Under the pieces are notes generated by a model that was given only the letters and a program-made list of their open reading frames with translations, ran no database searches and was not told the DNA's origin. 13,777 nucleotides of DNA. It comes from Prevotella sp. (GTDB lineage Bacteria > Bacteroidota > Bacteroidia > Bacteroidales > Dysgonomonadaceae). The translations under genes were made by a program, and so were the position numbers. The stretch covers positions 1 to 13,777 of the forward strand of contig JAISKQ010000040.1 of the NCBI GenBank assembly GCA_031260865.1, read 5' to 3'. Positions 7,470 through 13,777 of this stretch are shown piece after piece (the stretch's first letter is position 1; each line of letters begins with the position of its first letter).

Positions 7470-7477
7470 TAACTTTG
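7470..7477 (+). promoter_or_regulatory. -7 promoter element for purH-mreB
   Basis: TAACTTTG matches TAnnTTTG and lies 34 nt before the purH ATG, placing a transcription start near 7484. The -33 region at about 7447-7452 (GTTCTT) is only a weak match. The 256-bp gap between the CDF and purH genes otherwise shows A/T-rich sequence with no gene. Confidence 0.6.
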
Positions 7478-7511
7478 TTCCCCTGAATAAAATACCCATT
7501 TTGACAAAACT

Positions 7512-9035
7512 ATGTCTTCAGAAAAAAAAATTAAAACAGCGTTAGTTTCAGTTTATCATAAAGATGGATTGGATGAGATTTTACAAAAATTAAATGAATT
7601 AGGCGTTCGCTTTATTTCAACAGGCGGAACAAGAAACTTTATTGAGTCACAGGGCTTTCCATGTGACGCGGTAGAGGATATGACAGGATATCCTTCTATA
7701 TTGGGCGGACGTGTTAAAACATTGCATCCAAAGATATTCGGAGGAATTCTTTGCCGCAGGGAACTTCCGGAAGATATGAAGCAAATCAAGGCGTACGATA
7801 TACACGAAATAGACTTAGTCATCGTGGATTTGTATCCGTTCGAGGAAACTGTCGCTTCGGGAGCTGATGAACAAGATATTATAGAAAAAATAGATATAGG
7901 GGGTATATCCCTTATACGCGCCGCTGCCAAGAACTTTAAAGATGTTATCATTGTAGCTTCAAAGCAGCAATATCAGCCATTGATAAATTTATTGGACTCA
8001 AAAGATGGAAAATCAGATATAATAGACCGAAAATATTTTGCAAAAGAAGCTTTTTCCGTATCTTCGTCTTATGATACGGCAATCTTTAATTATCTGGACA
8101 ATAATGGAGAAACAGGCTTCCGCTATGCGGTGGATAATGCCATGCCGCTCAGATATGGTGAAAATCCGCATCAGAAAGGAACGTTTTACGGAGATTTTAA
8201 CGCGATATTCGACCAATTGCATGGTCGCGAGATTTCATACAACAACCTGTTGGATATAGAAGCTGCCGTTAATCTTATTAGCGAATTTGACGAAACCACA
8301 GTAGCTATATTGAAACATAACAACGCGTGTGGCATCGCGTCGCGTCCTACGGTTCTCGAAGCATGGAAAGACGCTTTGGCGGGTGATCCCGTCTCTGCTT
8401 TCGGCGGCATTATTATCAGTAATAAAAAAGTAGACGCAGCTGTAGCCAAAGAGATTAATACAATCTTTTTCGAAATAGTAATCGCACCCGAATATGATGA
8501 AAAAGCGATAGAAATATTAAGCTTGAAGAAAAACCGTATTATCCTTGTGCAAAAACAGGCATTGTCAGGAAACAGGCAATTCCGATCTTTGCTGAACGGG
8601 GTGTTGGCGCAAGATAAAAATCTGAGCACGCAAACAGCGTCCGATTTGAAACTGGTTACAAACAGACCTTTGCAAGGAACTGAAGAAGAAGATCTTCTGT
8701 TTGCGAATAAATTAGTGAAGCATACAAAATCAAATGCTATTATTCTGGTCAAGAATAAACAACTTTGCGCCGGTGGAACAGGACAAACATCAAGGGTTGA
8801 CGCTTTGAAACAAGCGATAGAGAAAGCAAATGAGTTTGGCTTTAACCTTGAGGGAGCAGTAATGGCGTCCGACGCCTTCTTTCCGTTTCCGGACTGTGTG
8901 GAAATAGCAGGGAAAGTAGGAGTTACGGCTGTGGTTCAACCGGGAGGATCGATAAAAGATGATTTATCGGTAGAATATTGTAACGAACACAATATATCGA
9001 TGGTTATGACCGGAATACGCCATTTCAAACACTAA
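7512..9035 (+). CDS. purH: Bifunctional AICAR formyltransferase / IMP cyclohydrolase
   Basis: PurH catalyses the last two steps of de novo purine synthesis in the cytosol: formylation of AICAR with 10-formyl-THF, then ring closure of FAICAR to IMP. The 507-residue length is normal for bacterial PurH (about 510-530). The N-terminal MGS-like cyclohydrolase domain spans about 8-200: ALVSVYHKDGL, STGGT at 36-40, GGRVKTLHPKIFGG at 65-78 and LYPFEETV. The C-terminal formyltransferase spans about 208-507, with the substrate segment RYGENPHQ at 214-221, the catalytic Lys-His pair in ILKHNNACG (K268/H269), SAFGG at 295-299, SDAFFPFPD at 453-461 and the terminal TGIRHFKH. It is the first gene of the purH-mreBCD-mrdA run; mreB begins 46 nt after its stop with no terminator between. 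Nothing appears damaged. Confidence 0.98.
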   Translation: MSSEKKIKTALVSVYHKDGLDEILQKLNELGVRFISTGGTRNFIESQGFPCDAVEDMTGYPSILGGRVKTLHPKIFGGILCRRELPEDMKQIKAYDIHEIDLVIVDLYPFEETVASGADEQDIIEKIDIGGISLIRAAAKNFKDVIIVASKQQYQPLINLLDSKDGKSDIIDRKYFAKEAFSVSSSYDTAIFNYLDNNGETGFRYAVDNAMPLRYGENPHQKGTFYGDFNAIFDQLHGREISYNNLLDIEAAVNLISEFDETTVAILKHNNACGIASRPTVLEAWKDALAGDPVSAFGGIIISNKKVDAAVAKEINTIFFEIVIAPEYDEKAIEILSLKKNRIILVQKQALSGNRQFRSLLNGVLAQDKNLSTQTASDLKLVTNRPLQGTEEEDLLFANKLVKHTKSNAIILVKNKQLCAGGTGQTSRVDALKQAIEKANEFGFNLEGAVMASDAFFPFPDCVEIAGKVGVTAVVQPGGSIKDDLSVEYCNEHNISMVMTGIRHFKH

Positions 9036-9081
9036 TATAAAGGACATTAGATATAAATAAACATATATAAAAGAATTTAAC

Positions 9082-10107
9082 ATGGGATTATTCTCTTTTA
9101 CTCAAGAAATAGCGATGGACCTTGGCACCGCCAATACCATCATTATCCATAATGGTAGAATTGTCGTAGATCAGCCGTCGATAGTGGCATTAGAACGTAG
9201 GACAGGGAAAGTGATCGCGGTAGGGGAGCAAGCTCGCCAAATGCATGGCAAAACCCACGAAGATATACGTACAATCAGACCGCTGAAAGATGGTGTGATA
9301 GCAGATTTTACGGCTGCCGAGCAAATGATTCGCGGCCTGATAAAAATGTTCAACAATAAAAGCCGTTTGTTTTCTCCATCGTTGCGCATCGTTATCTGTA
9401 TTCCATCCGGCAGTACGGAAGTAGAAACGCGCGCGATACGCGACTCCGCGGAACACGCGGGAGGACGCGACGTGTATATGATATACGAGCCTATGGCGGC
9501 TGCTTTAGGTATAGGCTTGGACGTTGAAGCTCCGGAAGGAAACATGATTGTCGATATAGGCGGCGGCACAACGGAAATCGCTGTGATTTCGTTAGGCGGT
9601 ATCGTATCCAACAAGTCGATAAAAATTGCGGGAGACGACCTTACCGAAGATATTCAGGAATATATGGGACGCCAGCATAATATAAAAGTAGGAGAGAGAA
9701 CAGCCGAAAATATTAAGATCGCGGTTGGCGCGGCGTTAACGGAATTGTCCGATGATGAAGCACCGGAAGATTTTATTGTGCATGGTCCGAATAGAATGAC
9801 GTCTTTGCCGATGGATATCCCTGTTTCTTATCAGGAAATGGCTCATTGCTTAGACAAATCAATTGCTAAAATGGACTCGGCGATATTAAGCGCGTTGGAG
9901 CAAACACCTCCTGAATTGTATGCCGACATCGTTCGTAATGGTATTTACCTGACCGGTGGCGGAGCGCTTTTAAGAGGATTAAGCAAACGTTTCTCCGACA
10001 GGATTGGCATTACGTTCAATGTGGCTGAAGATCCGCTTCATGCTGTGGCAAAAGGAACAGGTATCGCATTAAAGAATATAGAGAAATTTAATTTCTTGAT
10101 GAGATAA
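9082..10107 (+). CDS. mreB: Rod-shape-determining actin homologue MreB
   Basis: MreB polymerises on the inner membrane and orients the elongasome that inserts new lateral cell wall. The 341 residues match the usual length (about 335-347). Visible actin-fold motifs: phosphate-1 loop MDLGTANT (12-19), PLKDGVIADF (67-76), CIPSGSTEVETRAIRDSA (106-123), EPMAAALGIGL (136-146), phosphate-2 IVDIGGGTTEIAV (156-168), GERTAENIK (204-212) and the adenosine motif YLTGGGALLRGL (289-300). An N-terminal GLFSFTQE may serve as the membrane-touching segment. The ATG at 9082 has an A-rich leader rather than a Shine-Dalgarno. It follows purH within one likely transcript. The 189 bp before mreC, an unusual gap inside an mre cluster, holds a palindromic element. 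Confidence 0.98.
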   Translation: MGLFSFTQEIAMDLGTANTIIIHNGRIVVDQPSIVALERRTGKVIAVGEQARQMHGKTHEDIRTIRPLKDGVIADFTAAEQMIRGLIKMFNNKSRLFSPSLRIVICIPSGSTEVETRAIRDSAEHAGGRDVYMIYEPMAAALGIGLDVEAPEGNMIVDIGGGTTEIAVISLGGIVSNKSIKIAGDDLTEDIQEYMGRQHNIKVGERTAENIKIAVGAALTELSDDEAPEDFIVHGPNRMTSLPMDIPVSYQEMAHCLDKSIAKMDSAILSALEQTPPELYADIVRNGIYLTGGGALLRGLSKRFSDRIGITFNVAEDPLHAVAKGTGIALKNIEKFNFLMR

Positions 10108-10132
10108 TTATAAGTAAATGACAGGATTTAAT

Positions 10133-10228
10133 GTTGTATTTTAATTTTTAGTTACGAGTTACCACGCCCTTCTGGCGGTTTACATGTCGCAAGGGGGTGG
10201 TTATAGGCGCTAATTTTTAGAATACAAC
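10133..10228. repeat. MITE/REP-like palindromic element between mreB and mreC
   Basis: A core of 59 bp (10152-10210), about 56% GC in an A/T-rich gap, is flanked by the 10-bp direct repeat TAATTTTTAG (10142-10151 and 10211-10220), which looks like a target-site duplication. Inside, ACCACGCCCTT (10161-10171) and AAGGGGGTGGT (10191-10201) pair with one mismatch. The whole also folds as a longer hairpin because GTTGTATT (10133-10140) complements AATACAAC (10221-10228), with three T-T mismatches across the TAATTTTTAG segments. No T-tract follows, so it is not a standard terminator. No ORF is convincing. Insertion of a small mobile repeat or a regulatory RNA hairpin are both possible. Confidence 0.55.
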
Positions 10229-10272
10229 TATTAACTAATTGAGTAGTCAATAAACAGGTCTGCGCGACCATA

Positions 10273-10302
10273 GATAATTACAGATAATAACGGATAATGC
10301 AT
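10273..10302 (+). repeat. 10-bp tandem repeat overlapping the mreC start
   Basis: GATAAT occurs three times at exact 10-nt spacing (10273, 10283, 10293) in units GATAATTACA, GATAATAACG and GATAATGCAT. The third unit contains the mreC ATG (10297-10299). The array occupies the ribosome-binding region, so a change in copy number would move or alter the mreC translation start region. Confidence 0.6.
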
Positions 10303-11157
10303 AATCTAATAAATTTTTTAAGAAAAAATATTTACTGGTTTGTTTTTATATTTCTTGAAATCATCTGTTTTTATTTTATTTTCAGTACAAACTCTTTTCA
10401 GAAGAGTGTGTTTTTTAATTCTTCCAATGAGATCACCGGAAGGGTTTATGCTGTGTCCAGAGGTTTCCTGTCGTATTTTGGGCTGAAAGGCGAAAATCAG
10501 GAATTATTGATGAAAAACGCCGAATTGCAAGTTCAGGTATCGGAACTCAAAGACTATATTTATAATCTTGAAAATGATTCTCTAAAGACGACCGCGTTTC
10601 TGACCGACTCGTTAGGAAATCAGCAGAAATCGCGCTATATAATCGCTCGTGTGGAAAACAATACCGTATCGCAAACATACAACTTCATTACTATAAATAG
10701 AGGCGAAAAAGATGGAGTAAAAGTGGATATGGGTGTTATATCACAACAAGGGATTGTAGGCGTAGTCAGGGATGTCACAACCAATTACGCTGTTGTTCAG
10801 CCGATATTGAATCCGCATAGCAGGTTTAGTTGCAAAATACTGAATTCCAATACCGCGGGAACCCTTATTTGGGAAGGAGGAGATCCCCGTTTCGCGAGTT
10901 TGACGGAATATCCTAAATATGAAAAGATTGAGAAAGGAGATACGATTATAACCAGCGGTTTTTCCGATATTTTTCCGGAAGGTATTTTCGTTGGCGTGAT
11001 AGAAGATTATAAAAGCGAAGTAAATGATAACTTTTATAATCTGAAAGTAAGATTGTCCACAGACTTCGGAGCGTTGAAAAGCGTATTTCTGTTGAGTGGT
11101 AAAGATGAAGAAAGAAAACAATTAGAACAAAAAGTTAAGGATGCTCAAAAGCAGTAA
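10297..11157 (+). CDS. mreC: Rod-shape-determining protein MreC
   Basis: MreC is a bitopic periplasmic scaffold that links MreB and MreD to PBP2 and activates it. The 286 residues show a short cytoplasmic N-terminus, one transmembrane helix at about 12-30, a predicted coiled coil at about 65-95 (ENQELLMKNAELQVQVSELK) that drives dimerisation, and the double beta-barrel MreC domain at about 112-268. Recognisable pieces are INRGEKDGVKVDMGVIS (133-149), GIVGVV (152-157) and TSGFSDIFPEGIFVG (219-233). A charged C-terminal tail (EERKQLEQKVKDAQKQ) follows. The ATG sits in a 10-bp tandem repeat and has no Shine-Dalgarno. Its 3' end overlaps mreD by 17 bp, which supports coupled translation. No TAnnTTTG promoter is visible in the mreB-mreC gap, so expression probably depends on read-through from purH-mreB. 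Confidence 0.95.
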   Translation: MHNLINFLRKNIYWFVFIFLEIICFYFIFSTNSFQKSVFFNSSNEITGRVYAVSRGFLSYFGLKGENQELLMKNAELQVQVSELKDYIYNLENDSLKTTAFLTDSLGNQQKSRYIIARVENNTVSQTYNFITINRGEKDGVKVDMGVISQQGIVGVVRDVTTNYAVVQPILNPHSRFSCKILNSNTAGTLIWEGGDPRFASLTEYPKYEKIEKGDTIITSGFSDIFPEGIFVGVIEDYKSEVNDNFYNLKVRLSTDFGALKSVFLLSGKDEERKQLEQKVKDAQKQ

Positions 11158-11668
11158 CATCAAATACGTCATCCTATTTGTCTTGCTTGTATTATTACAA
11201 GTAGTGGTCTTTAACCGTATTTCATTTTTAGGTTACGGCGTGCCGTTTATATACATATACTTTGTGATTAAGTTGCCGATAGGAACTAATCGAAGTTTTA
11301 GCGTATTCTTGGGCTTCTTGATAGGTTTTATTATTGATATTTTTTGCTATACACCGGGTATAAACGCGGCGGCGACTACATTCATCGGTTTCCTTTGCCG
11401 TCCTTTGCAAGGTTTGTTTTTTATGACCGACGATTACGAAGAACAAACGCCAAGCCTCTCTTTGTTAGGGAGCGCTTTTATGAAGTATGCCATATTGATG
11501 GTGATAATTCATCATGTAATTCTTATTTCGATAGAATCATTCTCTTATTTCAACCTAAAAATACTACTGTTGCGGATAGGAATATCAACTATACTCACAT
11601 CGCTATTGATTTTTGCATTTGAAGGATTCTCATTAAAGAAGAAAAACTCATGGCAGAGAACAATTTAG
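11141..11668 (+). CDS. mreD: Rod-shape-determining membrane protein MreD
   Basis: A 175-residue polytopic inner-membrane protein in the position and size of MreD, which joins MreC and PBP2/RodA in the elongasome. It has about five to six hydrophobic helices (about 7-25, 32-46, 52-70, 74-92, 113-131 and 138-162). LLQVVVFNRISFLGYGVPFIYIYFVI and the GFLIGFIIDIF helix, containing a buried Asp, resemble the MreD family. MreD diverges quickly, so the call leans on context as well as sequence. It starts inside mreC (17-bp overlap) with TAAGG directly before the ATG, and its end overlaps mrdA by 19 bp. The tail is basic (LKKKNSWQR), consistent with a cytoplasmic C-terminus. Confidence 0.92.
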   Translation: MLKSSNIKYVILFVLLVLLQVVVFNRISFLGYGVPFIYIYFVIKLPIGTNRSFSVFLGFLIGFIIDIFCYTPGINAAATTFIGFLCRPLQGLFFMTDDYEEQTPSLSLLGSAFMKYAILMVIIHHVILISIESFSYFNLKILLLRIGISTILTSLLIFAFEGFSLKKKNSWQRTI

Positions 11669-13623
11669 ACATTTCTAAGAAAAAATATATTTTAGGTGGA
11701 ATAGTTTGTTTAATAGTGCTGATATATATTATCCAGCTATTCAATTTGCAGATAATCAGCACTAAATACAAAGATTCCGCTGATGGGAACGCCTTTTTTA
11801 ACAGGATATTATATCCGGCGAGAGGGGTGATTTCGGATCGGAAAGATCGCATTTTGGTGTATAATCAACCTACTTACGATATTGTTTATATTCCGAAGGA
11901 AGTACAGCCGTTTGACACGCTGGATTTCTGCAACTCGCTTCAGATTACGAGAGAACAATTTGATAAGCGTATGGCGGATATAAAGGATCGCCGCCTCAAT
12001 CCGGGCTATTCTTCCTATACGATGCAAACATTTATGACTCAGCTTACTATTCAGGAAAGCGGGTTGTTGCAGGAAAAACTTTATAAATTTCCCGGATTTT
12101 TTATTCAAAATAGAACGTTACGGCAATATAACTATCCCAACGCGGGGCTTTTGTTAGGATATGTGGCGGAAGTAAGTAAAACCCAAATGGATAGCGATAG
12201 TTACTATCTCAGAGGAGATTATGGGGGTAAATCAGGGATAGAATCGTCTTACGAAACCTACCTGAGAGGAGAAAAAGGGGTGGAAGTCTTGCTTCGCGAT
12301 GCTCATGGGCGCATACAGGGCAGGTATGAAAATGGAAAGTTTGATAAGTCTCCTATTTCGGGACGAAATTTAACGTTATCCATCGACATAGACTTACAGG
12401 CATACGGGGAATACCTGCTGCAAAATAAAGTGGGCAGTATTGTGATGATTGAACCTGCCACCGGTGAAATTTTATGTCTTGTCACATCTCCATCTTACGA
12501 TCCTTCCATGTTATTGGGGCGCAATTTCAGTAAAAATTATAAGGAACTGGAAAACAACCCATTGAAGCCTTTGTATAACAGGGCTATACAAGGTATGTAT
12601 CCTCCCGGTTCGACATTTAAGACCACTCAGGCGCTTATCTTCTTGCAGGAAGAAATAATAACTCCGAATACGATATATTCATGCGCAAGAGGGTATCCTC
12701 CATTGGGCGGACGACCTAAATGCCACTCCCATGCTTCTCCTTTAGCTTTAGTACCCGCCATAGCGACATCGTGTAATTCATACTTTTGTTACGGTCTGGC
12801 GGCGATGTTGGGAAACCGAAAAAAATATGAAAGTACGGTCGAGGCATTCGATGTATGGAAAGGACACATGGTAGATATGGGTTTCGGCTATCCTCTGGGG
12901 GTCGATTTACCATCCGAAAAGCGAGGATTTATACCTAACAGTAAGTATTATAGCAAAATATTTAAACGGGAAAACTGGAGCGCGTCCAATATAATTTCCA
13001 TAGCCATCGGTCAGGGCGAAATTACAGCTACTCCGGTGCAATTGGCTAATTTAGCCGCCACGATTGCCAATAGAGGTTCCTATATTGTTCCTCATGTTGT
13101 CCGTCAGATACAAGATATGCCGTTGGACAGTATTTATACTCATCCGCACCCAACAGGGGTGAAAAAAGATTCTTACGAATATATTGTCGAAGGTATGGCG
13201 CGCGCTGTAACCGGCGGTACTTGCCGCGGCGCAAACCTGCTACCCGATATAGAAGTTTGCGGTAAGACAGGTACAGCGCAGAATCCTCATGGAAAAGACC
13301 ACTCTATATTTATGGGATTTGCGCCGAAGGATAACCCTAAAGTCGCTATATTTGTTGTGGTGGAAAACGCGGGATTTGGAGCGACATTCGGAGTGCCGGT
13401 CGGTCGTTTGATGATTCAAAAATATTTGAAAGGCAAAATTTCGGCAGGAGATCAATATATAGAGGAGAGGGTTGCGAATACGAAAATATTGCCGCAGACA
13501 TTTATGAACTGGAATCGTGGTAATAAGAGAAACGAATTTACGCAACCGGTTGTTCAACCTGTCAGTACGTCTGAAGACGTTCCATTACAGCCTTTTTCAT
13601 TAGAGAATGAAGAAAATAAATAA
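11650..13623 (+). CDS. mrdA: Penicillin-binding protein 2 (peptidoglycan D,D-transpeptidase)
   Basis: PBP2 is the class B transpeptidase that cross-links peptidoglycan during cell elongation, working with RodA and the Mre proteins. In 657 residues I see a membrane anchor at about 13-33, a pedestal/dimer domain at about 50-230 (RILYPARGVISDRKDRIL, YNYPNAGLLLGYVAEV, GGKSGIESSYE), and a transpeptidase domain at about 258-595. The catalytic motifs are S321-T-F-K324 after MYPPG, S374-C-N376, and K539-T-G541 in CGKTGTAQN. Between the first two motifs lie C345, C358, H359, H361 and C375, a possible metal site. IAIGQGEITATPVQLANL (451-468) is also family-typical. About 60 residues follow the last domain as a polar tail. 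Its start overlaps mreD by 19 bp. The partner gene rodA, which usually follows directly, is not in the remaining 154 bp. Confidence 0.97.
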   Translation: MAENNLDISKKKYILGGIVCLIVLIYIIQLFNLQIISTKYKDSADGNAFFNRILYPARGVISDRKDRILVYNQPTYDIVYIPKEVQPFDTLDFCNSLQITREQFDKRMADIKDRRLNPGYSSYTMQTFMTQLTIQESGLLQEKLYKFPGFFIQNRTLRQYNYPNAGLLLGYVAEVSKTQMDSDSYYLRGDYGGKSGIESSYETYLRGEKGVEVLLRDAHGRIQGRYENGKFDKSPISGRNLTLSIDIDLQAYGEYLLQNKVGSIVMIEPATGEILCLVTSPSYDPSMLLGRNFSKNYKELENNPLKPLYNRAIQGMYPPGSTFKTTQALIFLQEEIITPNTIYSCARGYPPLGGRPKCHSHASPLALVPAIATSCNSYFCYGLAAMLGNRKKYESTVEAFDVWKGHMVDMGFGYPLGVDLPSEKRGFIPNSKYYSKIFKRENWSASNIISIAIGQGEITATPVQLANLAATIANRGSYIVPHVVRQIQDMPLDSIYTHPHPTGVKKDSYEYIVEGMARAVTGGTCRGANLLPDIEVCGKTGTAQNPHGKDHSIFMGFAPKDNPKVAIFVVVENAGFGATFGVPVGRLMIQKYLKGKISAGDQYIEERVANTKILPQTFMNWNRGNKRNEFTQPVVQPVSTSEDVPLQPFSLENEENK

Positions 13624-13777
13624 AATTGTCTGATAGAAAATAGTTACGGGTAACCATCTCTATATAACGTATATAGATACTAAAAATGGACAAAAAAGAG
13701 AAATAATAAAATATCTTGGTGAAATTTAAACAGTTTCTGAAGATAAATTGCATTTTTTTGAAATAAATTTATCTATA
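13624..13777. other. Non-coding stretch after mrdA with small palindromes
   Basis: I find no supportable gene here; the longest + strand reading frames are under 20 codons. Visible structures are GTTAC-GG-GTAAC at 13643-13654, TATATA-ACG-TATATA at 13661-13675, and a 9-bp inverted repeat AGATAAATT/AATTTATCT at 13741-13749 and 13766-13774. The last has a T7 run inside its loop rather than after it, so I do not call a terminator. Confidence 0.5.

Noticed and set aside
13562..13753. 63-codon minus-strand frame at the end of the window
   Set aside because: It overlaps the mrdA C-terminus, is A/T-driven in composition and resembles no family I recognise.
13741..13774. Terminator for the mre-mrdA transcript
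   Set aside because: The 9-bp inverted repeat has its T-run in the loop and no T-tract after the stem, so it is noted only as a palindrome.
1..13777. CRISPR array, prophage, toxin-antitoxin or defence locus
   Set aside because: No spaced direct-repeat array, integrase, transposase or paired small genes are present; the coding content is core housekeeping apart from the uncharacterised ATP-grasp protein.

Overview
The window is about 40% GC and looks like a chromosomal core region of a member of the Bacteroidota, most likely Bacteroidales. Three things support this. The gene families are typical of that phylum: a Bacteroidetes-type RNA polymerase omega followed by a DUF4293 protein, a Rho with a long N-terminal insert, and a two-receiver/PPDK-like protein. 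Several genes or RNAs are preceded by the Bacteroidetes sigma-factor -7 motif TAnnTTTG. Most start codons have A/T-rich leaders rather than a strong Shine-Dalgarno. I cannot name a genus. All genes are on the + strand.

Layout. 1-796: the 3' end of rpoZ, a four-helix membrane protein (DUF4293), and a clear intrinsic terminator. 801-3855: a 985-residue protein built from a degenerate receiver, an apparently intact receiver, a PPDK/PEP-synthase-type ATP-grasp domain and an uncharacterised C-terminal module. 3856-4316: a 103-bp inverted-repeat element, a promoter with tRNA-Cys(GCA), and a hairpin leader. 4317-6229: rho and its terminator. 6231-6301: a GC-rich repeat-like block. 6317-7255: a CDF zinc-type exporter with a His-rich N-terminus. 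7470-13623: purH, then mreB, mreC, mreD and mrdA (PBP2), all co-directional. mreB and mreC are separated by a MITE/REP-like palindromic element and a 10-bp tandem repeat that runs into the mreC start codon. 13624-13777: non-coding DNA with small palindromes. The expected rodA is not adjacent.

How the genes work together. RpoZ and Rho act at the two ends of transcription. MreB, MreC, MreD and PBP2 form the elongasome that directs lateral peptidoglycan synthesis, and PurH supplies IMP from the same cluster. The window is mostly housekeeping and I see no defence system, prophage or CRISPR. The features most worth attention are the receiver-receiver-ATP-grasp protein, a possible Cys/His metal site beside the PBP2 active site, the long Rho insert, and three intergenic palindromic elements.
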